Below are positions 34,172 through 42,822 of a stretch of 64,000 nucleotides of DNA, piece by piece (position 1 is the first letter of the stretch; every line of letters starts with the position of its first letter). This stretch comes from Mesorhizobium neociceri (lineage in GTDB: Bacteria; Pseudomonadota; Alphaproteobacteria; Rhizobiales; Rhizobiaceae), in the NCBI RefSeq assembly GCF_013520985.1, contig NZ_JACDTY010000004.1, positions 310,001-374,000 on the forward strand. Reading direction: 5' to 3'. The position numbers and the translations under genes are program-made. The notes below the pieces were generated by a model. It was not told the origin of the DNA, searched no databases, and saw only the letters and a list, made by a program, of their open reading frames with translations.

Positions 34172-35989
34172 ATGTCCTCCGCCGATTCTCTCGCCGCGAG
34201 ATTATTGTCGGCGACATTGATGTTCGATCGTGCGTCGTTGCTGGCGCTCGAGGCTTTGGCTGCCGAATCCGACCGTCGGGTCCTAAGGCGCGGTGAGGTC
34301 CTGGTTCGCGAAGGCGATCCATCGGACAGGTTCTTCGTCGTGCTGTCCGGTCGCTTTACGGTACACAAAGGAGATCGGATTGGCTCGGTCGCCGAGATCG
34401 CACAGGGCGAACTAGTCGGCGAAATTGGTTTCTTTGCAGGGCTGCCCCGTACGGCCACTGTCCTTGCAGCGCGCGATTCGATCGTCCTTGAAATCAGTCG
34501 TAATCATTTCGAGAAGGCGGCTGAGGCTCTGCCGAACCTGAGAGAGGCGGTCACAATATCTCTGGCGCGTCGGTTCGCCACGCAATCTCCGATTTTGTCA
34601 CGTCTCCAGAAACCTGCCAAAATCCGAACGCTTGCCATCATTGCAGCCGGCGGAAGTCGCATCTCACCGGTTTTCATCGGGCACCTACAGCAAGAGTTCG
34701 GCGCGGTCACGCGCGCTCAGTTCGTTTCCCGGCTTGACGTCCACGCGAAGTTCGCAGGTCGTCCGATCGACGACCAGCCGGTCCTTAACTGGTTGAACGA
34801 ACTGGAGGCGCAAGCTGAATTCGTTGTCTACGTCGCCGATGAAGAACCTAATGAATGGACACGAGTCTGCATTCGCCAGGCCGATGCCGTCCTGCTGCTG
34901 GCGAACGCGTCCTCCTCGCCTCGCTTGAACACGTCCGAGGAATTGGCGCTATCGGTCCATCCACCATCGACCGGTCGGCTTGTCTTAATTCACGACAATC
35001 GCTCGGCTGCGGTCTCCGGCACCTCTGCGTGGCTCGATGAGCGCCCCCATGTCGGCCAGCATCATCATGTTGCACTGGAGGACGCGTCTGATATCCAGCG
35101 CCTGGTCCGATTTATTTCCTGCAAGGCACGTGGCTTCGTGGCGGCGGGGGGTGGGTCCCTGGGCAGCGCCCATCTGGGCGTTTACAAGGCCTTCGTCGAG
35201 GCGGGCGGCCGCTTCGACTATCTCGGCGGGACAAGTTCCGGAGCGGCGATGATGGCCGGCTTCGCAAGAGGGTTGGACGCGGAGCAGATCGACCGCGGCA
35301 CGCACAACGTATTTGTCAAGAGTCGGGCGTTTCGGCGCCCCACCTTGCCGCGTTTCGCGCTTCTAGATCACAAAGCCTTCGATCGAGCCCTTCGGGAGGA
35401 ATACGGCGACGTTCTGATCGAAGATCTTTGGTTTCCGTTCTTTGCGCTTTCGAGCAATCTGAGCAGCCGTCAGCCCCTTGTCCACCGTCGTGGAAAACTC
35501 TGGCAAGCCGTTCGCGCATCCGGCTCGCTCCCGGGTGTCCTGCCGCCGTTCTTTACGGCTGACGGCGATATGCTGGTGGACGGCGCCATCATGAACAATT
35601 TGCCGCTGGATCAGATGAGGGAACTCAAGACCGGCCCCAATGTCATCGTGAGCTTCGGGTCCAGTGCACCGCAAAAATACCACATCGACTATGACCGCAT
35701 CCCCGGAAGATCGGAACTGGCGATCGCCCTGCTGAACCCTTTCGGCCGTGCCCGCCTGCCGCAGATTCCGAGCATGCTTCAGGTTATTGCCGCGAGTATT
35801 CTGGCACACGGGCCGCAGGACATTGCCGTCGGCGACGAGGATGTCTTGGTCTGTCCGCAGGTTTCGAGCACCTTCATGGATTGGAGTCGACATTCCGAGT
35901 TGTTTTCGGACGCCTACGACCGCACGGCGCAATGGATCGAGGAACGTCTCCGCCAGAACGACTCAGGGCTCCGGGCGGTGCTCGGTTGA
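34172..35989 (+). CDS. Patatin-like phospholipase with cyclic-nucleotide-binding domain (NTE-type)
   Basis: A 605-residue protein. Residues ~15-135 are a cNMP-binding domain with the phosphate cassette ELVGEIGFFAGLPRTATVLA, retaining the Glu and Arg that contact cyclic nucleotides. Residues ~145-300 form a linker domain (TLAIIAAGGSRIS) also seen in NTE-type enzymes. Residues ~310-490 are patatin: oxyanion GGGSLGSAHLG, nucleophile Ser in GGTSSGA and catalytic Asp in VDGAIMNN. The enzyme should hydrolyse (lyso)phospholipids under cNMP control. I chose the ATG at 34172 because the longer frame upstream runs through repeat A. It is flanked by two adenylate-cyclase genes. Confidence 0.87.
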   Translation: MSSADSLAARLLSATLMFDRASLLALEALAAESDRRVLRRGEVLVREGDPSDRFFVVLSGRFTVHKGDRIGSVAEIAQGELVGEIGFFAGLPRTATVLAARDSIVLEISRNHFEKAAEALPNLREAVTISLARRFATQSPILSRLQKPAKIRTLAIIAAGGSRISPVFIGHLQQEFGAVTRAQFVSRLDVHAKFAGRPIDDQPVLNWLNELEAQAEFVVYVADEEPNEWTRVCIRQADAVLLLANASSSPRLNTSEELALSVHPPSTGRLVLIHDNRSAAVSGTSAWLDERPHVGQHHHVALEDASDIQRLVRFISCKARGFVAAGGGSLGSAHLGVYKAFVEAGGRFDYLGGTSSGAAMMAGFARGLDAEQIDRGTHNVFVKSRAFRRPTLPRFALLDHKAFDRALREEYGDVLIEDLWFPFFALSSNLSSRQPLVHRRGKLWQAVRASGSLPGVLPPFFTADGDMLVDGAIMNNLPLDQMRELKTGPNVIVSFGSSAPQKYHIDYDRIPGRSELAIALLNPFGRARLPQIPSMLQVIAASILAHGPQDIAVGDEDVLVCPQVSSTFMDWSRHSELFSDAYDRTAQWIEERLRQNDSGLRAVLG

Positions 35990-36193
35990 GCAGGTCGGCG
36001 AGCGCATCGAGTTGATCGGCCGCAGGAACGACGACCGGCTGTCGGATTGCGAGAGCGGCGGGCGCCGAGAAAGGCGCCTCGTAATCCTGAATCGCAACGT
36101 CGCCAGGGATGACGCACGGCGCCGCCCGATCGCGGTGCGGACCGCGGCCTCCAGCACCTCCGGTAGCTGCGATGGATGGGAAACCAGCTCGCA
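35988..36193 (-). pseudogene. poxB: Fragment of poxB-type pyruvate dehydrogenase/oxidase (TPP enzyme)
   Basis: On the minus strand, translation gives CELVSHPSQLPEVLEAAVRTA, then, after a one-base shift near 36115-36125, CVIPGDVAIQDYEAPFSAP and LDALADLLNRA. Order and spacing match the middle of PoxB (CELVSSPEQIPQVL ... VVVLPGDVAL ... LAQLL). Both ends of the gene are missing and the frame is broken. The fragment abuts the end of the patatin gene, so it marks an insertion or deletion junction. Confidence 0.75.
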
Positions 36194-36356
36194 GACGATG
36201 CCGATCTGGATATCCAGGTCGCGCGCCAGGCGCCGCACGTGGGCAACTGGCGCGACCGTGGCCTCCAGAACGGTCGTCGGCTGTGTCTGCTTCTGGCTAC
36301 CGCAAAAATGAACTCTATGACCGTGTTGAAGCGCGAAGCGGACATTCGGGTCCGCT

Positions 36357-36437
36357 CCCCTCAGGACGCCCAAGTCGCGCCTGCGGCGAAAGCCATTGAC
36401 GCCGAACAGGTAGAGGGCAAACCGGCATCGGAGCTGC
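36357..36437 (+). repeat. Direct repeat, copy B
   Basis: Second copy of the ~80-bp repeat at 33967-34046, same orientation, ending 7 bp before the stop of the leftward cyclase gene. A hairpin-like GCGGAC...GTCCGC pair sits at its left edge (36339-36356). The two copies bracket the patatin gene and the poxB remnant. Confidence 0.8.
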
Positions 36438-36444
36438 CCCGCCA

Positions 36445-38577
36445 CTAAAATCTCAACACCCAGGCTTCCACTTTTCCCTTGCCTTTGACTTCGATAACGC
36501 CGCGCGGCTCGAAAATGAATTGGTCCTTGAGCTGTTCGTAGACGGGGCGCGTCACCTGAACAGAGTCGGGAACTCCACCCGACTCCATGCGGCTCGCCAG
36601 GTTCACTGTGTCACCCCATAAATCATAGATGTACTTGCTCTTCCCAATGACTCCGGCGACCACTGGCCCGCTGTTGACGCCAACCCGGAGCTTCATCGAG
36701 ACGTTGTGTTCCATCGCGTGCTCGCGGGTAATGTGGACCATGCGGATGGCCATGCGGACCATGCGCTCGGCGTGGTTGGCCACCGGCACGGGCAGGCCGC
36801 ACACCGCCATATAGGAGTCGCCCACCGTCTTGATCTTCTCGATGCCGAGATCATTGGCGGCAACGTCGAAGCGCGTGAAGAGTCCGTTGAGAAACATCAC
36901 GACATCGTGCGGCGGCATTTCCGATGTCAGTGCCGTGAACCCGACCAGGTCCGCGAAGGCGACCGTGACCTCGGCGAAGCCGTCGGCGATCCTCTCCTCG
37001 CCAGCGCGCAGCCGATTGGCGATCGGTGCCGGCAGGACGTTGAGCAGCAGCTGCTCGTTCTCGCGGTTCTTGGTCTCGATCACGACATTCTTCTGGTGCA
37101 GATCCTCAACCATGCCATTGAAGGCCGAGCAGAGCTCGCCAATCTCGTCGCGCGTGCGGACCGGCACGCTGGTCGCATAGTCGCCAGCAGAGAAGCGTTT
37201 CACCCCGGCAGTCAGATCGCGGAGCGGTCCGAGCAGCGCGCGCGAAAGCCAGGCGGCGGTGGCGGCGACCACGAGCATCGCCAGTCCTCCGACGAGCAAC
37301 AGATCCCGGCGGAGTTCGGCGATCGGTGCGAAGGCCTCGGCGCTGTCGATCTTGGCGACGAGAGCCCACTTGACACCGGAAATCGCGAGCGGTCCCCATG
37401 AAGCGAGCGTCGGGACGCCACGGTATCCGACGATCTCGCCCGTGCCCTCGACACCGGCGAGCGCGGCACGGGAGGCCTTGGTGTCGATGCGCTGATGCAG
37501 CACTGGTGTCCCGTAACGCTGAATGACAGCGATCTCCTCGTCCGAGGCGCCGACGGATTTGAGGTCGGCGAAGAAGTTATCGCGGTTCTCGTAGAACGCC
37601 CGCGGGCCAGAGCGCGCCAGATAATCGGGTCCGACGAGATAGGCCCCACCCGTGTCGCCGAACCCTTCCTGCCGCCAGCGGCGGTTACCGGTGACGACGT
37701 TGTCGATCTCATCATTCGACAGTTTCGCGACCAGCACGCCGATGACGACGCCCTGGGCAATCACCGGTGCCGCCATGAAGGCGATCGGTGCGCCGCCTGA
37801 TGGCGCATAAGAGGCGAAATCCTCCAGGCAGATGGCTGACGGGTCTGCGATCTGCGAGCAGCGGGCGACGGCCGCCGCGACGTTGGTGCTGCGGTAGGGA
37901 CCCAACTGAAGAGACGTGGTGAAATCCACCTCCTTCTCGACCGTATAGATCAGGCGACCTGATTTGGGATCGGCAATCAAGAGATCGAAAAAGCCGACCG
38001 TGGTAGCCGCAGCGCGCATCAATGGATGATATATGGCATGCAGCCTGGAGTATTCGCTTCCGTCGCCGGCGTCGTCGAGAAGCTTCCGCCGCTCCGCCGG
38101 GTTGGGATTTTCCACAATGTAGTGATACTGCAGATGGTAGGGGGCACCATCGACCGGCAGGTAGTCCGACAGGGCCGGTTCCCTGCCAAGGGTGCGCGTC
38201 ATTCCGGGGATGAAGTTCTCAGCGTACCAATCGCCGACCTTCTGCCGCAGTTCAGGCGGAGCGCCTGCCCGGTCGAGCTGGTCGACCGCGGTCCGGAACT
38301 CGCGTGTCGCATCGACCACCATCTTGGAAGTGGCAAGCAGGCGCAGTTCCGCCTGGATCGTGCGGAAGTAGGTTTCGACCTGCCGCGTCTTGGTCTGACG
38401 GGCGGCCGTGAGTTGGTCGAAGACTGCTTTTTCGAGGGCGTCGCGGGCGCGGAAGTAACCGAGCGTCCCGGTCACCAGGACCGCGATCGCGCCGAGAAGG
38501 ACGAGGGTTGTAAACAGCTTTGCAGCCAAGCCCCAGCCCGCGGGGCTGGATGAGCCGGTCACATCTGGAGAAGACAT
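36445..38577 (-). CDS. Adenylate cyclase with periplasmic Cache-type sensor and HAMP domain
   Basis: A 710-residue class III cyclase. A helix at ~residues 17-42 and a second at ~420-440 bound a large periplasmic sensor domain (~45-415, Cache-like; PYRSTNVAAAVARCSQIADPSAICLEDFASYAPS). A HAMP domain (~440-500) and a short coiled coil (KNVVIETKNRENEQLL) lead to the cyclase domain (~525-700). Catalytic residues: Asp in AFADLVGFT, Lys in IEKIKTVGDSY and Asp in IYDLWGDTVNLASRMES. The Lys/Asp pair indicates ATP as substrate. It is read leftward and ends beside direct repeat B. With the CHASE2 cyclase it brackets the cNMP-binding phospholipase gene. Confidence 0.92.
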   Translation of the reverse strand: MSSPDVTGSSSPAGWGLAAKLFTTLVLLGAIAVLVTGTLGYFRARDALEKAVFDQLTAARQTKTRQVETYFRTIQAELRLLATSKMVVDATREFRTAVDQLDRAGAPPELRQKVGDWYAENFIPGMTRTLGREPALSDYLPVDGAPYHLQYHYIVENPNPAERRKLLDDAGDGSEYSRLHAIYHPLMRAAATTVGFFDLLIADPKSGRLIYTVEKEVDFTTSLQLGPYRSTNVAAAVARCSQIADPSAICLEDFASYAPSGGAPIAFMAAPVIAQGVVIGVLVAKLSNDEIDNVVTGNRRWRQEGFGDTGGAYLVGPDYLARSGPRAFYENRDNFFADLKSVGASDEEIAVIQRYGTPVLHQRIDTKASRAALAGVEGTGEIVGYRGVPTLASWGPLAISGVKWALVAKIDSAEAFAPIAELRRDLLLVGGLAMLVVAATAAWLSRALLGPLRDLTAGVKRFSAGDYATSVPVRTRDEIGELCSAFNGMVEDLHQKNVVIETKNRENEQLLLNVLPAPIANRLRAGEERIADGFAEVTVAFADLVGFTALTSEMPPHDVVMFLNGLFTRFDVAANDLGIEKIKTVGDSYMAVCGLPVPVANHAERMVRMAIRMVHITREHAMEHNVSMKLRVGVNSGPVVAGVIGKSKYIYDLWGDTVNLASRMESGGVPDSVQVTRPVYEQLKDQFIFEPRGVIEVKGKGKVEAWVLRF

Positions 38578-38814
38578 GAGATCTTACTTTGCTTTTGCAT
38601 CAGGTCTTCGGAAACAGGAGCGTCGGCGTCGCGTCGGACGGCAAGCCAGGATCGTGTTTCATCTGTTCCCCCTCTCCCTCGCATATGCATAGCAAATTTA
38701 CTGCGAGACGTGTGCGGGAATGCGTTGTCGATTTGCCCGTGGGACCGCACGGCAGAAGCGTCGCGGTCTCACGGGCATCGTCGCTCGTTCTATCGCCGGG
38801 TTAGCTCACCAATT

Positions 38815-39170
38815 GCATAGCGCTGCACCGTCGCGATCATGTTCGGCAGCATGATGTCCGGCTTCGGCGGTGCCTTCCTGATGCTCGGCTATTCGGACAA
38901 GTTCGTCCCGGATCTCATTGCCGGGCGCGGCTGGCTCGTTGTGGTCGCGATCATCGCGCCGGCATCTGGATGCCGTTCCGGATCGTTGGAGCGATCTTCA
39001 TCTTCGCGTTTCTCGAGGCTCTGGGGATCCACGCGCAGGTCGTCGGGATTCCGGTTCCCCACCAGCTATTCCTCGTCTTGCCCTATGTGGCATCACTTGT
39101 GTTGCTTGCGGGTCTGCGATCGCGCACCCATCAGCCAGTGGCGCTCGGCATTCCCTACAACAGGGAATAG
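38815..39170 (+). pseudogene. 3' fragment of a BMP-type ABC permease gene (frameshifted)
   Basis: The plus strand encodes MFGSMMSGFGGAFLMLGYSD and GRGWLVVVAIIA, then after a 2-bp insertion near 38958 GIWMPFRIVGAIFIFAFLEAL and VPHQLFLVLPYVASLVLL, ending LGIPYNRE. This is the last ~110 residues of a permease very like the one at 61534-62466 (ending LGIPYKRE). The 5' two-thirds is absent. It stops 12 bp before the end of the intact leftward permease, so a second transporter copy was lost here by rearrangement. Confidence 0.88.
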
Positions 39171-39182
39171 AGACCCTGCCGC

Positions 39183-40103
39183 TCAACCCGCCGGACGGAA
39201 AGGCTTTGCCAGCGAAGCCGGGAAATGCAGCGCCAGCATTTGCCGGTTTCGCGAGATCAGAACCAGTACGATGATGGTGGCGAGATAGGGCAGGGCCGAC
39301 AGCAGTTCGGATGGCACTTCCAGTCCGAGCGCCTGCCCCTGCAATTGAAGGATCGTCATGCCGCCGAACAACCATGCGCCCAGCAGGATGCGCAGTGGCC
39401 GCCAGGTGGCGAACACCACCAGCGCCAATGCGATCCAGCCCTTGCCGGCGGTCATGTTCTCGACCCAGAGTGGCGTGTAGGCGACCGACAGGTAGGCGCC
39501 CGCCAATCCCGCCATCGCCCCGCCGAACAGCACGGCCATATAGCGGATCCGGATCACGGGATAGCCGATCGCATGCGATGTCTGCGGTGACTCGCCGATC
39601 GTTCGCAGGATCAGCCCGGCCTTCGTGCGGTAGAGAAACCAGCTGATGGCAGCGAACATCACCAGAGCCAGATAGACCATCGGATCGAAGCGGAAGAGCA
39701 GCGGACCGATCAGCGGCAGATCAGACAGAACAGGGACGTTGATGCCGTGCAGCGCCTCGATAGGCTCGCTGCCGAAGCCGCGTCCAAGGAAGGCGGACAC
39801 ACCGGAACCGAAGATGGCCAGCGCCAAGCCGGCCGCATATTGATTGGTGAGGAAGGTCAGCGCCAGAACGCCGAACAGCAGCGAGGCGGCGGCACCTGCC
39901 AGCGCGCCGGCAAGGATCGCGACAGGCATCGGATAGCCCGCGGTTACGGCCCAAAAAGCCAATGCGGCGCCCATCAGCATCATGCCTTCGATGCCGAGGT
40001 TAAGCACGCCGGACTTCTCCACCACGAGTTCACCGAGGGCAGCGAATATCAGCGGCGTGGCGGCAATGACGGTGCCGGTGAAGATGGCAATGAACAGGTC
40101 CAT
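39183..40103 (-). CDS. ABC transporter permease 2, BMP/purine-nucleoside type
   Basis: A 306-residue membrane permease of the BPD_transp_2 family, partner of the BMP-type binding protein. The start FIAIFTGTVIAATPLIFAALGELVVEKSGVLNLGIEGMMLMGA is diagnostic of the nucleoside/simple-sugar class (YufQ/RnsD type). About eight hydrophobic segments follow. The conserved GESPQTSHAIGYPV cytoplasmic loop is at ~residues 187-200. Its ATG overlaps the stop of permease 1 by one base. It is the last gene of the leftward GntR-SBP-ATPase-permease-permease unit. Confidence 0.92.
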   Translation of the reverse strand: MDLFIAIFTGTVIAATPLIFAALGELVVEKSGVLNLGIEGMMLMGAALAFWAVTAGYPMPVAILAGALAGAAASLLFGVLALTFLTNQYAAGLALAIFGSGVSAFLGRGFGSEPIEALHGINVPVLSDLPLIGPLLFRFDPMVYLALVMFAAISWFLYRTKAGLILRTIGESPQTSHAIGYPVIRIRYMAVLFGGAMAGLAGAYLSVAYTPLWVENMTAGKGWIALALVVFATWRPLRILLGAWLFGGMTILQLQGQALGLEVPSELLSALPYLATIIVLVLISRNRQMLALHFPASLAKPFRPAG

Positions 40104-41209
40104 CAGGCTGTCTCCAGCGCATGCGTGTCTCGGGCCGGCCGCACCCGACGTACGCGATAGAAAATGAAGAAGTCGGCGGCGAGCAGGAAGAACAGCAGGA
40201 TGCCCTGGAAGATGCGCGTCAGCGCCGAGGGCAGGCCGAGCGTCATCTGTACGCCTTCGCCGCCGAGGAAAAGCAGCGACATCAACAGTCCGCCGAGAAC
40301 AATGCCGAAGGCGTTCAACCGGCCGATGAAGGCAACGATGATGGCCGCAAAACCGTAGCCGGGTGAAATCTGCGGCGAGAGCTGGCCGAGCGGCCCAGCG
40401 GCTTCCGCCATGCCGGCGATGCCGGCCGCCGCGCCCCCAGCCAGCAGCCCGATCCAGACCGCGGCAGATTCGCGAAAGCCGGCATAGCGGGCGGCAAGCG
40501 GTGCCGCGCCGCTGACCGACATCTTGTAGCCAAGGAAGCTGCGGTCAGTGAACAGCCACATCACGAGCACGGCGACGACGGTGATGAAGATCGAAGGGTT
40601 GAGCCGATAGGCCGGGTCGAAGGATTCGAACAAGGCGGCTGTCGGCAGAAGTGCCGTCTGCGGGTAGTTGAAACCGGCCGGATCGCGCCACGGTCCATGC
40701 ACGAGATAGGACAGGAACAGCGTCGCGATATAGGTCATCATCAGCGTGACCAGGATCTCGTTGGTGTTCATGCGGGCGCGCAGGAAGGCAGGGATCGCCG
40801 CCCATGCCATGCCGGCGCCCATGCCGGCAACGAACATCAACGGCAACAGCAGCACGCTGTCCGGGTTCGGCCAGAAGAGGCCGACGCCGCTCGCCGCAAT
40901 CGCGCCCATGGTGAACTGGCCCTCGGCGCCGATGTTCCATACATTGGCGCGGAAGCCGATAGCCAGCCCACAGGCGATGAGGATCAGCGGCGAAGCCTTG
41001 AGCAGCCATTCCGACAAACCGTTGAGGGAATTCAACGGCTCGACAAAGAAGGCGTAGAGCGTCGGCAGCGGATCGTGTCCGAGCGAGGCAAAAAGGATCG
41101 AGCCGACGACCAGCGTCAAAACCGACGCCAGCACCGGCGCGGCGACGCGCATTGTCGCCGAAGGCTCCGGCCTTTGTTCAATTCTGAAGCGCAACGTCGC
41201 CACTCCCAC
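40103..41209 (-). CDS. ABC transporter permease 1, BMP/purine-nucleoside type
   Basis: A 368-residue permease of the YufP/RnsC type with an N-terminal cytoplasmic strand (RFRIEQRPEPS) and about nine hydrophobic segments. Family landmarks are GLAIGFRANVWNIGAEGQFTMGAIA (~residues 79-104), ARMNTNEILVTLMMTYIA and FIGRLNAFGIVLGGLLMSLLFLGGE. The start is a GTG at 41209 that overlaps the ATPase stop by 32 bp; a TTG at 41194 or an ATG at 41152 are alternatives, but the latter would remove the conserved RPE segment. It pairs with the next permease to form the channel. Confidence 0.9.
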   Translation of the reverse strand: MGVATLRFRIEQRPEPSATMRVAAPVLASVLTLVVGSILFASLGHDPLPTLYAFFVEPLNSLNGLSEWLLKASPLILIACGLAIGFRANVWNIGAEGQFTMGAIAASGVGLFWPNPDSVLLLPLMFVAGMGAGMAWAAIPAFLRARMNTNEILVTLMMTYIATLFLSYLVHGPWRDPAGFNYPQTALLPTAALFESFDPAYRLNPSIFITVVAVLVMWLFTDRSFLGYKMSVSGAAPLAARYAGFRESAAVWIGLLAGGAAAGIAGMAEAAGPLGQLSPQISPGYGFAAIIVAFIGRLNAFGIVLGGLLMSLLFLGGEGVQMTLGLPSALTRIFQGILLFFLLAADFFIFYRVRRVRPARDTHALETA

Positions 41210-42725
41210 TTGCCATTTGATCCGTGCTCATCGTTCGACCGGTCATCAGCAGCCCGACCTCTTCGCGATCGGTCGTCTTGCGTACCAGCGGCGGTGACAC
41301 CCGGCCCTGACAGATCACCAGCAGCCGGTCGCAGATCTCGAACAACTCGTCGAGCTCTTCGGAGACGACGAGCACCGCCGCGCCGGCGCGGCTGAGGTCG
41401 ACGATGGTCTGGCGGATGAAGGCGCTGGCGCCAACATCGACACCCCAGGTCGGCTGGGAAACAAGCAGCAGCTTCGGCTCGAGCGCGATCTCGCGGCCGA
41501 CGATGAATTTCTGCAGATTGCCGCCCGAAAGGCTCTGTGCCGTCGAGCCTGCACCGTTGGCCTTGACCTTGAACCTGTCGATGATGCCGGCAGCGAAAGC
41601 GCTGGCCCTGCGCCTGTCGACCAGGCCCTTGCGGACGGTGCCGAAGCGATGGGCGGTCAGAACCGCGTTCTCCCACAGTGTATGCGACGGTACAGCGCCG
41701 CGCCCCAGCCGTTCTTCGGGAACGAAAGCGAGACCGAGCTTGCGACGCTCGTCGGCACGAAGGCGAGCGGCAGCGGTGCCGCAGATCCTGATCGCGTCGT
41801 TGTTGTGATGCGTGCGTTCGCCACTGAGCAAGGCGATAAGCTCCGCCTGGCCGTTTCCGGACACTCCCGCCAGGCCGACGATTTCCCCGCCATGAACGTT
41901 GAACGAGACATCCTTCAGATTCACGCCGAAATGGTCTCTTGCCTTGACCGAAAGGTTGTTGACCTCGAGCACTGGCTTCTCGCTTGGGGTCGGCGGGCTG
42001 ACATGCATTTCCGGCAGCTTCGAGCCGACCATCATGCGGGCGAGCTCGAGCGAGGTCGTCTCCTTCGGCCGAGCGGTGCCGGTGACCTTGCCGTTACGCA
42101 GCACCGTTGCGGTGTCGCAGAGCTCCTGCACCTCGTCGAGCTTGTGGCTGATGTAGACGATGCTGCAGCCTTCGGCGGCGAGTTGTCGAAGCGTCTCGAA
42201 CAGCTTGACCACCGCCTGTGGCGTCAGCACGGAGGTCGGCTCGTCAAGGATCAGAAGCTTGGGCGCCTGCAGCAGGCAGCGCACGATCTCGACGCGCTGC
42301 CGCTCACCGACAGAGAGGTCATGCACCTGGCGGTGCGGATCGATCGGCATGCCGTAGCGAAGCGAAAGCTCGCGGATCTTGTCGGCAAGCGAGGGCAGGT
42401 GGAAGGCGCTGCTTGCCGAGAGCGCGATGTTCTCGACCACCGAAACGGATTCGAACAGCGCGAAGTGCTGGTAGACCATCTCGATGCCGAGCGCGCGCGA
42501 CGTCGCCGGGTTGTGCGCCGCGATCGGATTGCCGTCGCAGAAGATCTCGCCGGAATCGGCCTGCGCCGCGCCATAGATGATCTTCATCAGGGTCGATTTG
42601 CCGGCGCCGTTTTCGCCCAGCACGGCGTGGATTTCGCCGGGCTGGATAGACAGCGAGACATCGTCATTGGCGACGACGCCGGGATAGCGCTTGCAGATGT
42701 TGCGCAGTTCTAGACGCGGATGCAT
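41178..42725 (-). CDS. ABC transporter ATP-binding protein (duplicated), BMP/purine-nucleoside type
   Basis: A 515-residue tandem ATPase. The first half has Walker A GENGAGKSTLMKIIYG, signature SVGERQRVEIVR, Walker B LLILDEPTSVLTP and His switch VYISHKLDE. The second half has a degenerate P-loop (GVSGNGQAELIALLSG) but a proper signature (SGGNLQKFIVGREI) and Walker B region, the usual pattern for nucleoside and simple-sugar importers, where one site is weak. It follows the binding-protein gene, separated by a long hairpin. Confidence 0.93.
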   Translation of the reverse strand: MHPRLELRNICKRYPGVVANDDVSLSIQPGEIHAVLGENGAGKSTLMKIIYGAAQADSGEIFCDGNPIAAHNPATSRALGIEMVYQHFALFESVSVVENIALSASSAFHLPSLADKIRELSLRYGMPIDPHRQVHDLSVGERQRVEIVRCLLQAPKLLILDEPTSVLTPQAVVKLFETLRQLAAEGCSIVYISHKLDEVQELCDTATVLRNGKVTGTARPKETTSLELARMMVGSKLPEMHVSPPTPSEKPVLEVNNLSVKARDHFGVNLKDVSFNVHGGEIVGLAGVSGNGQAELIALLSGERTHHNNDAIRICGTAAARLRADERRKLGLAFVPEERLGRGAVPSHTLWENAVLTAHRFGTVRKGLVDRRRASAFAAGIIDRFKVKANGAGSTAQSLSGGNLQKFIVGREIALEPKLLLVSQPTWGVDVGASAFIRQTIVDLSRAGAAVLVVSEELDELFEICDRLLVICQGRVSPPLVRKTTDREEVGLLMTGRTMSTDQMASGSGDVALQN

Positions 42726-42762
42726 GGCGGGTCCTGCCGTGGCGTGAAGCGAGGTTGGACGG

Positions 42763-42811
42763 GAACCAGGCAGGGAGACGCCGAAGGTCGGCCTCGGCGC
42801 CTCCCTGGTTC
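42763..42811 (-). other. Intercistronic hairpin between binding protein and ATPase genes
   Basis: A long interrupted stem: GAACCA (42763-42768) pairs with TGGTTC (42806-42811), and inside it GGGAG pairs with CTCCC and CGCCGA with TCGGCG. It lies after the binding-protein stop in the direction of transcription and has no T-run, so it probably stabilises the upstream message or attenuates the downstream part. Confidence 0.6.
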
Positions 42812-42822
42812 TTTGATGACGT

